Of a stretch of DNA of 64,000 bases, positions 15,823 through 24,619 are shown piece after piece (the stretch's first letter is position 1; the number at the start of each line of letters is the position of its first letter). A program made the position numbers and the translations under genes. The notes below the pieces were generated by a model. It ran no database searches and was not told where the DNA came from. It was given only the letters and a program-made list of their open reading frames with translations. This DNA is from Paracoccus saliphilus (GTDB lineage Bacteria > Pseudomonadota > Alphaproteobacteria > Rhodobacterales > Rhodobacteraceae): contig QKYL01000154.1 of the NCBI GenBank assembly GCA_003255745.1, forward strand, positions 1 through 64,000. Direction: 5' to 3'.

Positions 15823-17054
15823 CCAACCCTTGCCCCATTGCTTCGCCCGATGCGATCCTGACCGCAATCCGCCAGATCCTTGCCGGTCCGATGGCATGCC
15901 CCCGGATCGAGGCGTTTGGCCCGCAGGCGCGGCTTGGACATGACCTTGGCTTGGATTCCGTGGCCCTGATGACGCTGATGCTGCATCTGGACGAACAGGG
16001 GATCGAGATGGCCGAGGATACCTTCGACCAGGCCCCCGGCCTGACCGTCGGCGCCCTGGCGCTGGCCCTGGCGGGGGCCACGCCTGCCCCCGCCGACGAA
16101 CCCGTGGACATAAAGGTTCATTGCGTCGTCAGCTGCATCTGCCAAGCCCTGAAGGATCATGGCGGCATCGACCATCGGCCGATGTATCTGGGCCTGTGGG
16201 ACGGCGAGGTGGTCGTCGACGACCGCATGCGGCTGTCCTATCACGCCGAAGCCATCGACCACGACTTCTACCGGAACTGGGCGCAGCGCCTGTTCGGGCT
16301 GACGGTGACGCGTTGGTACGATCCGGCCGCGCCCAAGTCTGAAAACCTGAACCGGCTGCACGCCCTGCTGTTGGACTGGCGGCCCGGCTGTTACGTGATG
16401 CCGATGATCGACATGTTCCTGCTGCCGCAGCGGGACAACAAGTTCGCGCAAGATCCGTTTCCGCATTACGCGCTGATCCAGCCCACGGATGATCCGGACA
16501 ACTGGCTGATGCGCGATCCCGATTTTCGATGGGAAGGCACGCTGCCGGCCCGCGATCTGCGCGCGGCCTTCCTGCGTGACACCGTCGCCGGCGGCTTTGC
16601 CTTTGACACGTCCAAGGCGCGTCCCGCCGCGCGGCAGGACATTGCCGCGATGCATCACGCCACCTTCGATCCTCATGCCACACCGCTGATCGACGCGCTG
16701 CGCCGCATCATCCTTGCGCATTCCGTGGACCTGCCGCGCAAAGACCTGGAATGCGCATTGCGCGAGTTGCCGGTCATCGCCATCCGCAAATATGCCTATG
16801 AACACGCGCTGGCGGTCTTTGGCGACATCGACGGCGCGGATGGTGACGCTTTCGAAGAATGCTGCGACCGTATCGCGGCGCTGACCTCGGGCCTGAATGC
16901 CGTGCATCGCCGCGCTGTGGCCTTTGCCCGGGGCGGGGATGACGACGACCTTTCGCGCGCCCTGTCGGACCTTGACGCGCTGGCCGACCAGGAGCGGGGC
17001 ATCAAAGCCACTGTCTCTGCCTGGTTCAACAATTGGCAGGAGGCCGGAGCATGA
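15819..17054 (+). CDS. Aryl carrier protein (AsbD-like) fused to AsbE-like protein
   Basis: Residues 1 to about 85 of this 411-residue protein are a carrier protein with Ser47 in LGLDSVALM, the phosphopantetheine site. The remaining ~320 residues resemble AsbE, starting at KVHCVVSCICQALKDHGG and continuing through MYLGLWDGEVVV and LSYHAEAIDHDFYRNW. In petrobactin synthesis AsbD carries 3,4-dihydroxybenzoate and AsbE transfers it to the spermidine arms. Fusing carrier and transferase would channel the intermediate. It overlaps its upstream neighbour by ATGA and the next gene by 4 bases, so the operon is translationally coupled. Confidence 0.85.
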   Translation: MTNPCPIASPDAILTAIRQILAGPMACPRIEAFGPQARLGHDLGLDSVALMTLMLHLDEQGIEMAEDTFDQAPGLTVGALALALAGATPAPADEPVDIKVHCVVSCICQALKDHGGIDHRPMYLGLWDGEVVVDDRMRLSYHAEAIDHDFYRNWAQRLFGLTVTRWYDPAAPKSENLNRLHALLLDWRPGCYVMPMIDMFLLPQRDNKFAQDPFPHYALIQPTDDPDNWLMRDPDFRWEGTLPARDLRAAFLRDTVAGGFAFDTSKARPAARQDIAAMHHATFDPHATPLIDALRRIILAHSVDLPRKDLECALRELPVIAIRKYAYEHALAVFGDIDGADGDAFEECCDRIAALTSGLNAVHRRAVAFARGGDDDDLSRALSDLDALADQERGIKATVSAWFNNWQEAGA

Positions 17055-17851
17055 GGGTCCATGCCTGTTCCGTGGCGTTCCGTCATCTGGACGTCACTGC
17101 CGCCGATCTGGCCCGCTATGTCACGCGCGAAGGATTTGACGGGCTGGAAATCTGGGCACCCCATGCCCGCGCGGCGCTGGCCGACTGGCGGGCGCTGGCC
17201 CAGCGCCCGCGCGTTCCGATGCTGGCGGGATATCTGCCGCTTGGCACGCCCGACTTTGAACGGCCCGAGGCGCAGGCGCTGGTTGACCTGACAATTGCCT
17301 GGAACGCGCCAAAGCTGCGGCTGTTCGCGGGGGGGCTGGGATGGGACGGGGCCGATGCTGGGGCTCGCGCTGCCATCACGCGCGACCTGCGACTGGTGGC
17401 GGACATGGCTCGCGATGCCGGCCTGCGCATCGCGGTCGAGACGCATCCCGATACCCTGGCCGACAGCCTGCCTGCCACAATGGCCTTGCTGGACGGACTG
17501 GATCATCCGGCCGTGGGGATCAATTTCGATGTGCTGCATGTCTGGGAGGGCGGCGCCGAGCCGCTGGAGGCGCAGGCCCTGCTGGCACCGCACATCCTGC
17601 ACTATCACTTGAAGTCGGTAACGGCCCGCGACAGGCTGGACGTGTTCCGCCCTGGCAATGTCCACGATCCCCGCGGCCACCGCACGGGCATGTGCGGACT
17701 TTTTCATGGGGTTCTGGATTATCGGCGCATCCTGCGGGGGCTGCCGGACACGGCCGAGGGGTCGCTGGAATGGTTCGGACCCAAGCCCGCAGCCACGATG
17801 ATCGGCGATCTGCGCCAGATGCGGGAACTGAAGGTGAGCGAAGCCGCCTGA
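17051..17851 (+). CDS. asbF: 3-dehydroshikimate dehydratase, AsbF-like
   Basis: This 266-residue TIM-barrel protein of the xylose-isomerase/AP-endonuclease type would make 3,4-dihydroxybenzoate (protocatechuate) from 3-dehydroshikimate. Likely metal and catalytic residues lie in GLEIWAPHARAA (Glu), RIAVETHPDTLAD (Glu, His), GINFDVLHVWEGG (Asp, His), HILHYHLKSV (His) and EGSLEWFGP (Glu). The start at 17051 uses the ATGA overlap with the previous gene rather than the upstream in-frame codon. Its place at the end of an NIS operon is the strongest evidence that the siderophore carries 3,4-catecholates, the hallmark of petrobactin. Confidence 0.85.
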   Translation: MRVHACSVAFRHLDVTAADLARYVTREGFDGLEIWAPHARAALADWRALAQRPRVPMLAGYLPLGTPDFERPEAQALVDLTIAWNAPKLRLFAGGLGWDGADAGARAAITRDLRLVADMARDAGLRIAVETHPDTLADSLPATMALLDGLDHPAVGINFDVLHVWEGGAEPLEAQALLAPHILHYHLKSVTARDRLDVFRPGNVHDPRGHRTGMCGLFHGVLDYRRILRGLPDTAEGSLEWFGPKPAATMIGDLRQMRELKVSEAA

Positions 17852-17869
17852 AGCCTGCGGAGAAGGTTC

Positions 17870-17892
17870 GGCCCGGCATGAACTGCCGGGCC
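17870..17892. terminator. Hairpin between siderophore operon and receptor
   Basis: GGCCCGGCA and TGCCGGGCC form a 9-bp stem with a 5-base loop in the 50-base gap between convergent genes. There is no T-run on either side. Confidence 0.45.
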
Positions 17893-17901
17893 GTGTCGGC
17901 A

Positions 17902-19839
17902 TCAGAACCGCAGGTTGGCCGTCACGGCGACGCTGCGCCCCGGTTCCTGCTGGCCGATAACGCTGGTGAAGTCGCCGCCATAGCTGGCGCGGTCCACATA
18001 GGCCCGGTCAAAGAGGTTGTTCACCTCGGCCCGCAGGGTCAGGTTGCGGTAGGCCGCCGGTTCGTACTCTGCGAAAACGTCGACCACGGTATAGCTCGCG
18101 AAATCGGCGTCGGTCCCTGCCCCACCGGAAGTTTCATCCAGCGCGTGCTGCACGACGCTGCCAAGGCTCAGGCCGGCCATCACCTCGTGACGGGCCTCCA
18201 GCGTCAGGATGCGGCCCGGAACGGTGCCCAGTTCGCGCAGGTCGAAGGTCGAGGCGGCTTCGCCATCCACCTCCACGGAAACGTCGCTGTATCGCAGGAC
18301 CGCGAAACCGCCTGCCCAATCCTGGCGGGCGGACAGGTGATAACCCTCGCTTTCGACGTCGCGTGCCTCCAGCCCCTTGCGGGCGTGGCCCAACTTGGTG
18401 CGGAACAGATCAGCGCCCAGGGTGGTGCCGCCCAGGGTCCATTCCAAGCCCAGTATCGCGTTCTGCGCGCGCGTCGGCCGCAAATCGTCATAGGCGCCGT
18501 CCAGTTCGTAGGGCGCGTCCAGTTCATAGACGGATGCCAGCTGCGTGCCGCCAAAGACGCTGGAATACCCCGCGTTGACCGACAGCGCGTCCGTGGCATG
18601 CCACGTGACCGAGCCGTTCACGCTGGCGCCATCGGTGTCGATCTGCTGCCCGCCGGCTCCGGTGAAGCGGCTCCAGTCATAGCGCAGGCCGGTGCTGTAG
18701 TCGAACCGCCCATGCGTTCCGCGCGCCTGCGCGAAGACGCCGGTGTTGGTGCGATCCTCTCGGAAGGCTGCTGTCACGCCGCGGAACTGGCCGGAGTAGA
18801 GGGCGCGGCTGCGGTTGTTGTCCAGGCCCGCCGTGATCGTGGCCCCGCCCAGCTGAAAGTGGTTTTGCGCCACAGCCGAAACCGTGTCGGCGGTGCCGTT
18901 GTTGTAATCGGGATCGGTGATGTCCGCCGTTGCCAGATCGGCAGTGTTCAGGATGCTTTCCGACCGTGAGATCCGAAGCTCGGGGTCGATCAGGCCATCC
19001 GCCTGGCTGCGGCGCACGCTGAGGGTCTGGGTTTCCTGATCCAAAAGGTAACGACGTGTCTCCGGGGTCGGCCGGACGCCGATCACGCCGCCCAGGTTGG
19101 CGCGATAAGGGCGCAGCGCGTCATCCTCGACCTTTGTCGCCCCCAGCTCTGCCCGCCAATCGCCCATCTGCGCGCCCAGCTTCAGCATATAGCTGTTCAT
19201 GTCGGCGCCGGTGTAACGCACCGTTTCTCCGTCGCCGTCTTCGTAGTCGTCGCCCGTGGCGCGCTTGCCATAGATCACGGCATCAACCGGCCCTTGGCGG
19301 CCATACAGCGTCAGGGCGCCCGTTGCGGTCTTGCCGTTGCCCTCATAGCCGATCGTGACCTTGCCGCCGTAATCCTTGCCGTCTTCCAGCAGGTCCAGTG
19401 CCGATTTGGTCTCATAGGCGATGCTGCCGGCCAGGGCGCCAAAGCCCGCATCCGCCGGCGCCACGCCCGCATCGACGCGCACCGCCTTCAGCAGGCCGGG
19501 ATCGATCACGTTCGTGCCGGTGTGGTGGAAGACGCGGTTGTTCTGGGCGGCACCGTCCACAGTCACCGCCAGCTGCTGCTGGTCGATGCCGTTGACAAAG
19601 ACGCGCTCGGTCATCGCGATGCCGCCGCCGACGATCACACTGGGTTCGGCGCGGAACAGCGTGTCCAGGCTGCCGGTCTGGGCATCCTCGATCTGTTCGG
19701 GGGTGACGTCGATCTGGCCGGCGCCCTGCTCCTGCTCGGCAGTCAGGACGATCGGGTCAAGCACCACCGTCTGCGACAGCGCGACGGCAGGAAAAACGGC
19801 AGAGCCAAGCAGCAGTGCTGCCAGGGGAAGTCGTGGCAT
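17902..19839 (-). CDS. TonB-dependent outer-membrane siderophore receptor
   Basis: This 645-residue receptor has a signal peptide (residues 1-22, ending AVALSQ), a TonB-box-like TVVLDPIVL, a plug domain (about 35-150, including RVFVNGIDQQQLAVTVDG) and a 22-strand-type barrel ending in aromatic F. The C-terminal region NLTLRAEVNNLFDRAYVDRASY is typical of TonB receptors. It is convergent with the petrobactin-type operon, 50 bases away, so it is the best candidate receptor for the ferric siderophore. Heme motifs (FRAP/NPNL) are absent from what I read. No periplasmic binding protein or ABC importer for it is in the window. Confidence 0.9.
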   Translation of the reverse strand: MPRLPLAALLLGSAVFPAVALSQTVVLDPIVLTAEQEQGAGQIDVTPEQIEDAQTGSLDTLFRAEPSVIVGGGIAMTERVFVNGIDQQQLAVTVDGAAQNNRVFHHTGTNVIDPGLLKAVRVDAGVAPADAGFGALAGSIAYETKSALDLLEDGKDYGGKVTIGYEGNGKTATGALTLYGRQGPVDAVIYGKRATGDDYEDGDGETVRYTGADMNSYMLKLGAQMGDWRAELGATKVEDDALRPYRANLGGVIGVRPTPETRRYLLDQETQTLSVRRSQADGLIDPELRISRSESILNTADLATADITDPDYNNGTADTVSAVAQNHFQLGGATITAGLDNNRSRALYSGQFRGVTAAFREDRTNTGVFAQARGTHGRFDYSTGLRYDWSRFTGAGGQQIDTDGASVNGSVTWHATDALSVNAGYSSVFGGTQLASVYELDAPYELDGAYDDLRPTRAQNAILGLEWTLGGTTLGADLFRTKLGHARKGLEARDVESEGYHLSARQDWAGGFAVLRYSDVSVEVDGEAASTFDLRELGTVPGRILTLEARHEVMAGLSLGSVVQHALDETSGGAGTDADFASYTVVDVFAEYEPAAYRNLTLRAEVNNLFDRAYVDRASYGGDFTSVIGQQEPGRSVAVTANLRF

Positions 19840-20065
19840 GGGTCATCTCCATCGGTCCATGTATGGCTTGCGATGGCGAAGACCCGCCCGGCTGGCTCGG
19901 CGCGGTTGTATGCGCAATTGCGGCAAGTGTTAAGGGCTTTCGCGGCATGGACCGGCAAAGAGCAGCACCTGTTTTTCCTGCCAAGGCTGGGGCGGTCCGA
20001 TCATGCGGGCCTTGGACGACATTGAAGACGCCGAGCCCGGCAGGTGCAAAGCTGACGCTGCACCG

Positions 20066-20091
20066 GGAACAAGGTGGGGGCTGGCGCGGTT
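20066..20091 (+). promoter_or_regulatory. EcfG-like promoter candidate
   Basis: GGAAC (20066-20070), 17 bases, GGTT (20088-20091) lie 22 bases before the start codon of the small gene at 20114. The leader would be very short but would still include the AAAGGAG ribosome site. Confidence 0.45.
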
Positions 20092-20113
20092 CGACCCGGG
20101 AAAGGAGACTACC

Positions 20114-20377
20114 ATGACTCAATCCCACACGACCCGCGACCATGAGACCATCCGGAAATGGGCCGAGGCCCGTGACGGGCATCCTGCCAAGGTCGACACT
20201 GGCGGCACGGGAGGCATCCTGCGCATCGACTTTGGAGAGCCCGAGGAGTCCCTGACCCAGATCGAATGGGACGAGTTCTTCCAGATCTTTGACGAAAACG
20301 ACCTGGACTTCCTGTATCAGGACAAGACTGCCGATGGCGGCACCAGCCGCTTCAACAAGTTCGTCTCGGGCAGCTAA
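20114..20377 (+). CDS. Conserved small protein beside oxyR/katA
   Basis: This 87-residue soluble acidic protein begins MTQSHTTRDHETIRKWAEAR. Its core is GGILRIDFGEPEESLTQIEWDEFFQIFDENDLDFLYQDK. Such short proteins are widespread and usually left hypothetical; I know of no assigned activity. The many Asp/Glu residues and the final SRFNKFV are the conserved features I can point to. A strong SD (AAAGGAG) lies 8 bases upstream. It converges with oxyR, with only 3 bases between stops, and an EcfG-like promoter precedes it, so a stress role is plausible but unproven. Confidence 0.7.
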   Translation: MTQSHTTRDHETIRKWAEARDGHPAKVDTGGTGGILRIDFGEPEESLTQIEWDEFFQIFDENDLDFLYQDKTADGGTSRFNKFVSGS

Positions 20378-20380
20378 GGC

Positions 20381-21295
20381 TCAGGCCGGGCCATCGGTCA
20401 GCAGGGGGGCGGCCGCAGTTGACAGGATCTGCGCCAGCTCCTGGAACCACCCGTCGCCCGCGGTGGTGGCCCGGCGCATCAGCATCACCTGCCGCGACGG
20501 CTGCGGCCCCGGAAACCGGATTGTCGCCAGACCAGGCGCGGCCGCCAGTTCCTGTCGCCGGGCGATCTCAGGCAGGAATGTCAGCCCCATGTCCTGTGCC
20601 GCAAGCCGGCATAATGTGGCCAGCGAGGCTGCGCCAAGATCCAGCCGGCTGCTGCGGCGTCCAAAACCGCAAACCTCCAGCGCCTGGTCGCCCAGGCAAT
20701 GCCCTTCGTCCAGCAACAGCAATTGCCCAGGGTCCAAGGACCGCGGCTGGATCGCGCCCGCATCCAGTCCGGCGATCCGCTTCGTGTTGCCCGCCAGAAG
20801 GAAGGGATCGGTAAACAACGCCACCGCTTCCAGCGAGCTGTCGGGCGGCGGAGTTGCCACGACAATCGCGTCCAGCCGGCCCGCCGTCAGTTCCTCGACA
20901 AGCTGATCGGTCTGAGCTTCGCGCAAGTGAAGGTCTTGGCCGATCTCGCACCCGCGCAGGATTGGCAGCGCTTCGGGCAGCAGGTATGGCGCCACCGTCG
21001 GGATCATGCCCAGCATCAGCCGGCCGCCCTGCCCCGGCTGACGCAGGGCCTGTTCAAGATCCGTCATCGCCGCCAGCACCCGGACAGCATGGCTTTGCAG
21101 CGCCCGTCCCTGCGGTGTCAGCACAACGCCCGCTTGCGTGCGTTCCACCACCTGGGCGCCAACGATGTCCTCAAGCGCACGGATCTGCATGGACAGGGCT
21201 GGTTGGGTGACGTGGATCGCATCGGCCGCGCGGGTAAAGCTGCCGTGCTGGGCCAAGGCCAGGAAATAACGCAAGTGACGCAAGGCAATGTTCAT
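20381..21295 (-). CDS. oxyR: LysR-type peroxide regulator OxyR
   Basis: This 304-residue LysR-type regulator has an N-terminal winged helix (LRHLRYFLALAQHGSFTRAAD, then VTQPALSMQI) and a ligand-binding domain. The two redox cysteines are Cys200 and Cys209 in LLDEGHCLGDQALEVC, matching the C199/C208 switch of E. coli OxyR. It therefore senses H2O2 by disulfide formation. It is divergent from katA across 98 bases, and control of katA from this shared region is expected. The ATG at 21295 opens directly into the DNA-binding domain. Confidence 0.95.
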   Translation of the reverse strand: MNIALRHLRYFLALAQHGSFTRAADAIHVTQPALSMQIRALEDIVGAQVVERTQAGVVLTPQGRALQSHAVRVLAAMTDLEQALRQPGQGGRLMLGMIPTVAPYLLPEALPILRGCEIGQDLHLREAQTDQLVEELTAGRLDAIVVATPPPDSSLEAVALFTDPFLLAGNTKRIAGLDAGAIQPRSLDPGQLLLLDEGHCLGDQALEVCGFGRRSSRLDLGAASLATLCRLAAQDMGLTFLPEIARRQELAAAPGLATIRFPGPQPSRQVMLMRRATTAGDGWFQELAQILSTAAAPLLTDGPA

Positions 21296-21393
21296 AAGAA
21301 ACCCTGATCATCATCAACATAAAATCCAATTTCCAATTATTCCGCATCCGCTTCATCTTTCAAGCAGCAAAAGTCGAAGCAAGGGACACCACC
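21296..21393. promoter_or_regulatory. Divergent oxyR-katA control region
   Basis: This 98-base AT-rich region separates divergent oxyR and katA. The stretch AAACCCTGATCATCATCAAC at about 21299-21318 includes an imperfect dyad (TGATCATCA) of the kind LysR regulators use, but I could not define a full four-box OxyR site by eye. Confidence 0.4.
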
Positions 21394-22884
21394 ATGAGCC
21401 AGCATCCCCTGTCGGGCCGCCCGCAGATGACAACCACAGCCGGCGCCCCTATCGCGTCGAACCAGAACAGCGAAACCGCCGGGCCGCGCGGTCCGCTGTT
21501 GATGCAGGATTATCAACTGCTTGAAAAACTGGCCCACCAGAACCGCGAGCGGATCCCCGAGCGTGTGGTCCATGCCAAGGGCTGGGGTGCCTTTGGCACC
21601 TTCACCGTCACCAACGACATCACGCAGTTCAGCTGCGCCTCGATCTTTTCGCAGGTTGGCAAGACGACCGAGATGCTGGCCCGCTTTTCGACCGTGGCGG
21701 GCGAGAACGGCGCCGCCGACCACGAGCGCGACGTCCGCGGCTTTGCGCTGAAGTTCTACACCGACGAGGGCAACTGGGACGTGGTGGGCAACAACACGCC
21801 CGTCTTCTTTGTCCGCGACCCGCTGAAGTTCCCCGACTTCATCCATACGCAAAAGCGCCACCCGCGCACCAACCTGCGCAGCGCGACCGCGATGTGGGAT
21901 TTCTGGGGCCAGCATCCCGAATCGCTGCACCAGGTCACGATCCTGATGTCGGACCGCGGCTTGCCGCAGGACCCGACCTTCATGAACGGCTATGGCAGCC
22001 ACACCTATTCCTTCTGGAACAAGGACGGTGCGCGGTTCTGGGTCAAGTTCCACTTCAAGACCCAGCAGGGCCACCGTTTCTATACCAATGGCGAGGCCGC
22101 CGAGATCATCGGCCACACACGTGAGGGTTACCAGGAGGCACTGTTCGGCAAGATCGAAGAAGACCAGTTCCCGCGCTGGAAGATGTTCGTGCAGGTCATG
22201 CCGGAACTGGATGCCGAAAAGACGCCCTATGACCCGTTCGACCTGACCAAGGTCTGGCCGCATGGCGACTATCCCCTGATCGAAGTGGGCGAATTCGAAC
22301 TGAACCGCAACGCCGATAACTACTTTGCCCAGATCGAGCAGGCAGCCTTCAGCCCCTCGAACAAGGTGCGGGGCATCGGCTATTCGCCCGACAAGATGCT
22401 GCAGGCCCGCGTCTTCAGCTATGCCGACGCGCACCGCTATCGTCTTGGCACGCATTACGAACACCTGCCCGTCAACGCGCCGAAGTGCCCTGTGCATCAT
22501 TACCACAAGGACGGGCAGATGAACTTCTTTGGCCATCGCATGGAAAACCCGGATGCCTACTATGAGCCGAACAGCTTCGGCGGCGCCGTCGAGGATCCCG
22601 CCTTCGCCGAGCCTCCGCTGCGGATCTCGGGCGAGGCCGGGCGCTACGCGCACCAGCAGCAACTGGACGATTACGCCCAGCCGCGCGCGCTGCACGACAC
22701 CGTATTGACCGAGGATGAACGGGGCCGCCTCTACAAGAACCTGGCGGCCGCAATGGAAGGCGCGGACGAGGCGATTGTCCAGCGTGCGCTGGAGCATTTC
22801 GACCGCATCAGTCCCGCCTATGGCGCAGGCATCCGCGCCGCACGCGCCGAGTTGGCGCACAAGCACCAGCACGCCGCGGAATAG
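21394..22884 (+). CDS. katA: Monofunctional heme catalase
   Basis: This 496-residue small-subunit clade catalase decomposes H2O2. Catalytic His60 is in [13 protein letters not shown]. The distal Asn is in the [18 protein letters not shown] region. The proximal heme ligand Tyr343 is in [19 protein letters not shown]-binding and wrapping segments look complete. The protein ends at about the usual small-catalase length. It is divergent from oxyR and followed by a strong terminator, so it is probably a single-gene OxyR-controlled unit. Confidence 0.97.
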   Translation: MSQHPLSGRPQMTTTAGAPIASNQNSETAGPRGPLLMQDYQLLEKLAHQNRERIPERVVHAKGWGAFGTFTVTNDITQFSCASIFSQVGKTTEMLARFSTVAGENGAADHERDVRGFALKFYTDEGNWDVVGNNTPVFFVRDPLKFPDFIHTQKRHPRTNLRSATAMWDFWGQHPESLHQVTILMSDRGLPQDPTFMNGYGSHTYSFWNKDGARFWVKFHFKTQQGHRFYTNGEAAEIIGHTREGYQEALFGKIEEDQFPRWKMFVQVMPELDAEKTPYDPFDLTKVWPHGDYPLIEVGEFELNRNADNYFAQIEQAAFSPSNKVRGIGYSPDKMLQARVFSYADAHRYRLGTHYEHLPVNAPKCPVHHYHKDGQMNFFGHRMENPDAYYEPNSFGGAVEDPAFAEPPLRISGEAGRYAHQQQLDDYAQPRALHDTVLTEDERGRLYKNLAAAMEGADEAIVQRALEHFDRISPAYGAGIRAARAELAHKHQHAAE

Positions 22885-22892
22885 CAGTGAAC

Positions 22893-22919
22893 GGGGCGCC
22901 CTTGTGGGGCGCCCCTTTT
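22893..22919 (+). terminator. Rho-independent terminator of katA
   Basis: GGGGCGCCC and GGGCGCCCC pair in a 9-bp stem around a short loop, followed by TTTT, 9 bases after the katA stop. Confidence 0.8.
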
Positions 22920-22925
22920 CTCAAC

Positions 22926-24065
22926 TCAGCCGATCAGGGGCGCACCTTTGCCATAGGTTTCGGCATAGTGCCGCTCCAGCCGCATCAGCGCCAGGCGCAG
23001 CACGATCTTGCCCGACCGGGCGGACCAGCCCAAGCGTCGTTCGGTCAGCTCGATCCCTTCCAGAAAGCAGCAGACCCGCAGGACGATGTCGCCCATCCCC
23101 GGCCCCAGGTCGCGCAGCGCCACGGCCACCCGGTCGCGGGCGGATTCCGATCCGCCGCGATACCCCGCCCCCCCGCGCGACACCTCGATCCCCGAGGTCA
23201 TGAAACCGTCCCAGTTCTGCGTGATCCGGGGACCCATCTGGGCAAGTTCGAAATCCTCGCGCAGACGTTCGCCTGCTGCGACCATTCCGGGGGTCAGGAA
23301 GAACTGCCCCAGATGATCGCGTCGCCGCGCCAGGATCAACAGCGGGCTTTCGGCGATGTTCACCCGCACCGGACGTTTCCGGCCGTCCTCAGGGTCCTCG
23401 ACGACCCGCTCCTCCCAGATCCGGTGGCGGTCGGCATGATCAAACCCCGCCTGGGCCTCGGCCATTCCGGCGGGTTCCTCTGCGAGATGAACCCTTTCGG
23501 CATCGGCGAATGAGGAACTGCCCAGCAGGGCGCTGCGCTGCCGAGGTGAACGCAGCATGGCGCGCAGCGCATCCCGGCCGCCCGGCGCGATGACATAGCG
23601 CTGCAGGCGCCCTGACTGGCGCGACTGCACGACCCAGCCTTTCAGGGCCATCATCTCGGCCAGGGCGCGGTCCAGCACGGCCGTCCGGATATCGTCGCGG
23701 GTCACGATCGCCTTGTCCATCCCCGGCGCCGAGGCCATGACAGCCCCCGGCTCGGCCAGGCGGCGCAGCACGCGCAGGGCCTCACGCTCGTCCAGGGGCT
23801 GGGCGGCGGACGGCTTTGGCGACAGGGCGGCATCCACCAGGGGATCGTCGCGGCGCGCCTCGAACCGTCGGATCCGTCGCAGGATGGTCGAGGCATGGCA
23901 TCCCGCCTCGCGCGCCAGGGCCCGGATCGACTGTCCCTGTTCGACATGCCGCAGATAAAGCTGCGCGTCCTCGGTCAGATCATCACGGGCAGCTGATTTC
24001 TGCTCCTGGAAACGGTGTTCCGCCACGCCAGAGTCGAAAGCGAAGTCACCGGCCAAAATTGTCAT
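22926..24065 (-). CDS. DUF6456 helix-turn-helix protein
   Basis: This 379-residue protein is found in Rhodobacteraceae. Residues about 32-70 form a resolvase-like helix-turn-helix (EDAQLYLRHVEQGQSIRALAREAGCHASTILRRIRRFE). The C-terminal ~140 residues form the DUF6456 region, with AGERLREDFELAQMGPRITQNWD and VVALRD-type helices ending LERHYAETYG. It is probably a DNA-binding regulator; no ligand or target is known to me. It is divergent from the DUF6477 gene, a pairing that appears characteristic of this family of bacteria. Confidence 0.75.
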   Translation of the reverse strand: MTILAGDFAFDSGVAEHRFQEQKSAARDDLTEDAQLYLRHVEQGQSIRALAREAGCHASTILRRIRRFEARRDDPLVDAALSPKPSAAQPLDEREALRVLRRLAEPGAVMASAPGMDKAIVTRDDIRTAVLDRALAEMMALKGWVVQSRQSGRLQRYVIAPGGRDALRAMLRSPRQRSALLGSSSFADAERVHLAEEPAGMAEAQAGFDHADRHRIWEERVVEDPEDGRKRPVRVNIAESPLLILARRRDHLGQFFLTPGMVAAGERLREDFELAQMGPRITQNWDGFMTSGIEVSRGGAGYRGGSESARDRVAVALRDLGPGMGDIVLRVCCFLEGIELTERRLGWSARSGKIVLRLALMRLERHYAETYGKGAPLIG

Positions 24066-24282
24066 GGGTCAGGTCCCTTGTCGTCCTGGAGCAGTCCGGC
24101 AGATGACCACCCTGGGTTGATGTATGTTCTGTGGTTAACAGATTGTTTCTGCACATAGCCGCAACATTCCCTAACAATTCCTAAAGAAACCTTGCTGCTG
24201 CGCGCGGTGCCTGCGGGCTTTGGGCAACACATGTTAAGGTTGTGTGATGGTGTTCCTGTCGCCTGATCCAAGGACCTGAGCC

Positions 24283-24615
24283 ATGACCGCATTCTCGAAC
24301 GTCATCATCTTCCGCCCCCGTCCCGTCAATCACGGGCTGCGCCGCCCCTGCACACTGATCCGCGCTGCCCGAGAGGGGCAGCGCGGCTGGAAGCGAGAAC
24401 GAGACCTGGTGCAGTTGCTGCGGGCCGACCGCTGTCCTGCGCCGGGTTCGGCGCTGTCGCGACTGCGCGCGGAGGAAGAGATCCTGAACGACCAGCGGGT
24501 CTGCCGTGCCGCCGAATACAACCTTCAGCGCCACGTCCTGCTGATGATCGCGATCCTGGCCGAGATGCGGGCCGCCGTCGCCGCGGCCCCGTTGCCGATG
24601 ATTGCGGCCGAATAA
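24283..24615 (+). CDS. DUF6477 small protein
   Basis: This 110-residue protein begins near RRPCTLIRAAREGQRGWKRERDL, the core of DUF6477. It ends in a helix (AAEYNLQRHVLLMIAILAEM) with moderate hydrophobicity but no clear membrane span. The function is unknown. It reads away from the DUF6456 regulator gene across a 217-base AT-richer gap that should hold both promoters. The ATG at 24283 has no strong SD. The gene abuts the downstream end of the YjgR pseudogene. Confidence 0.65.
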   Translation: MTAFSNVIIFRPRPVNHGLRRPCTLIRAAREGQRGWKRERDLVQLLRADRCPAPGSALSRLRAEEEILNDQRVCRAAEYNLQRHVLLMIAILAEMRAAVAAAPLPMIAAE

Positions 24616-24619
24616 GCCT

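Noticed and set aside
13873-15897. 674-residue open frame antisense to the siderophore genes
   Set aside because: Shadow of the GC-rich coding frame: low-complexity Gly/Arg/Gln composition, no ribosome site or domain, and the opposite strand has a complete, motif-rich enzyme.
19895-19930. Fur or Irr operator upstream of the TonB receptor
   Set aside because: A short palindrome (TGCGCAATTGCGGCA) is present but does not match a Fur, Irr or RirA consensus closely enough to claim.
21337-22872. 511-residue open frame antisense to katA
   Set aside because: Same cause; katA on the plus strand has all catalase motifs and this frame has none.
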